Shown piece by piece: positions 4,309 to 5,444 of a stretch of DNA of 5,444 nt. The notes beneath the pieces were generated by a model. That model ran no database searches, had not been told where the DNA came from, and saw nothing but the letters and a program-made list of their open reading frames with translations. Source of the stretch: Variovorax sp. (GTDB taxonomy: Bacteria; Pseudomonadota; Gammaproteobacteria; Burkholderiales; Burkholderiaceae_C). The stretch spans positions 1 through 5,444 of the forward strand of contig JAQGLP010000288.1 in NCBI GenBank assembly GCA_028292835.1, given 5' to 3'. The number at the start of each line of letters is the position of its first letter. The stretch's first letter is position 1. Both the position numbers and the translations under genes were made by a program.

Positions 4309-5444
4309 ATGAGCACACACCCCACCGTCAGCGATGTGACCGACCGCATCCGCGAGCGCAGCCGCACGCTGCGCAGCACCTACCTGCACCGCGTCGACGA
4401 GGCGGGCCGGCGCGAGCGCGGCAGCGACCGCCTGGGCTGCGCCAACGTGGCGCACGCCGTGGCCGGTCTGCCGGCCAACGACAAGCTCAGGATCGTGGTC
4501 GAGCGCGATCCCAACATCGCGATCGTCACCGCGTACAACGACATGCTGTCGGCGCACGCGCCCTACAAGAATTATCCGGACCTCATCAAGGACGAAGCGC
4601 GTCGCCACCGCGCGACCGCGCAGGTGGCGGGCGGCGTCGCCGCGATGTGCGACGGCGTGACGCAGGGCACGCCCGGCATGGAGCTGAGCCTGTTCAGCCG
4701 CGACGTGATCGCCATGAGCACGGCCGTGGCGCTCAGCCACGACATGTTCGACGGCGCGCTGCTGCTGGGCGTGTGCGACAAGATCGTGCCGGGCCTGCTG
4801 ATCGGCGCGCTGCACTTCGGCCACCTGCCGACGGTGTTCGTGCCGGCCGGGCCGATGCCCTCGGGCCTGTCCAACAGCGCCAAGGCCAAGGTGCGCGAGC
4901 AGGCCGCCCAGGGGCGGGTGGGGCGCCAGGAACTGCTCGACTCCGAGATGGCCGCCTACCATGCGCCCGGCACCTGCACCTTCTACGGCACGGCCAACAG
5001 CAACCAGATGCTGCTCGAGGCGATGGGGCTGCACGTGCCGGGCACGGCCTTCATCCAGCCGGGCGATGCCATGCGCGAGGCGCTGACGCGCGAGGCCGTG
5101 CGCACCGTGCTGGGGCGGGGGACCGCACTCGATTCCGCGCCTGGCGCGGCGCACTGGCAGTGCCCACCCATTGGCCGGATGGTCGACGAGCGCGCCATCG
5201 TCAACGCCATGGTCGCGCTGCTCGCCACCGGCGGCTCGACCAACCACCTGATCCACTGGGTCGCCGTGGCGCGCTCGGCCGGCCTCCTGATCGACTGGAA
5301 CGACTTCGCCGAGCTGTCAGAGGTGGTGCCGCTGCTGACCCGGGTCGACCCGAACGGCAGCGCCGACGTCAACCAGTTCCAGGCTGCGGGCGGCCCCGGC
5401 GCCGTGATCGGCGAGCTGCTCGACGCCGGCCTGATGCACGCCGA
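4309..5444 (+). CDS. edd: 6-phosphogluconate dehydratase, N-terminal ~60% (3' end outside window)
   Basis: The reading frame is open from ATG 4309 to the right edge: 378 codons, against about 600 residues for full-length Edd. The enzyme is a cytoplasmic iron-sulfur dehydratase of the IlvD/Edd family that converts 6-phosphogluconate to 2-keto-3-deoxy-6-phosphogluconate, the first committed Entner-Doudoroff step. Seen: TAYNDMLSAHAPY (74-86); GGVAAMCDGVTQGTPGMELSLFSRD (108-132) with Cys114; LLLGVCDKIVPG (151-162) with Cys156, the family signature, both cysteines being expected cluster ligands; GPMPSGLSN; YGTANSNQM; and ATGGSTNHLIHW (306-317). The motifs favour Edd over IlvD (dihydroxyacid dehydratase), and the gntK neighbourhood agrees. 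The C-terminal signature and any further cluster ligand lie beyond the window. The start follows a weak AGGG (4295-4298) with 10-nt spacing, and an SxxPTVSDVTDRI-type N-terminus is usual. It is probably in the same operon as gntK and the carrier. Confidence 0.95.
   Translation, partial: MSTHPTVSDVTDRIRERSRTLRSTYLHRVDEAGRRERGSDRLGCANVAHAVAGLPANDKLRIVVERDPNIAIVTAYNDMLSAHAPYKNYPDLIKDEARRHRATAQVAGGVAAMCDGVTQGTPGMELSLFSRDVIAMSTAVALSHDMFDGALLLGVCDKIVPGLLIGALHFGHLPTVFVPAGPMPSGLSNSAKAKVREQAAQGRVGRQELLDSEMAAYHAPGTCTFYGTANSNQMLLEAMGLHVPGTAFIQPGDAMREALTREAVRTVLGRGTALDSAPGAAHWQCPPIGRMVDERAIVNAMVALLATGGSTNHLIHWVAVARSAGLLIDWNDFAELSEVVPLLTRVDPNGSADVNQFQAAGGPGAVIGELLDAGLMHA

Noticed and set aside
4252..5256. 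334-codon open frame on the minus strand
   Set aside because: It is antisense to edd, whose motifs are unmistakable. Its composition (His, Gln, Arg, Ala and Val rich) is that of a mirror frame in GC-rich DNA.

Overview
This is a GC-rich, protein-dense chromosomal window. Its codon usage, the 'CCTACAAT'-type -10 element and the protein types (a ChaC-type cyclotransferase, a short membrane-anchored OmpA-like protein, an ACS-type MFS carrier next to Entner-Doudoroff genes) suggest a betaproteobacterium of the order Burkholderiales, possibly Comamonadaceae. That placement is an inference from style, not from a marker gene. No mobile element, tRNA, rRNA or CRISPR array was seen.

Layout: positions 1-422 (minus) hold the N-terminal part of a ChaC-like gamma-glutamylcyclotransferase that runs off the left edge. 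Divergent from it, 507-1073 (plus) encodes a 188-residue inner-membrane-anchored OmpA-domain protein. It converges on a LacI-family regulator at 1124-2161 (minus). A divergent control region of about 150 bp (2162-2314) separates the regulator from a rightward cluster: gluconate kinase (2315-2845), an ACS-type MFS carrier (2910-4199) and the first ~60% of 6-phosphogluconate dehydratase (4309 to the right edge).

The right-hand four genes form a coherent gluconate / Entner-Doudoroff module. The carrier would import gluconate or a related sugar acid, GntK would phosphorylate it to 6-phosphogluconate, and Edd would dehydrate that to 2-keto-3-deoxy-6-phosphogluconate (KDPG). An aldolase (eda) is expected downstream but is not in the window. 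The LacI-type repressor (GntR-like) probably controls the cluster and itself. The control region carries two outward-facing copies of a 10-mer, AGCGCTATCC, about 82 bp centre to centre. One is inside a nearly perfect 14-bp palindrome beside the regulator gene, and the other lies directly upstream of the gntK ribosome binding site. These are the best operator candidates.

I found no evidence for an undescribed system. The points most worth a second look are the paired operators, the carrier family used in place of the classical GntP-type permease, and the hairpins in the gaps between cluster genes.
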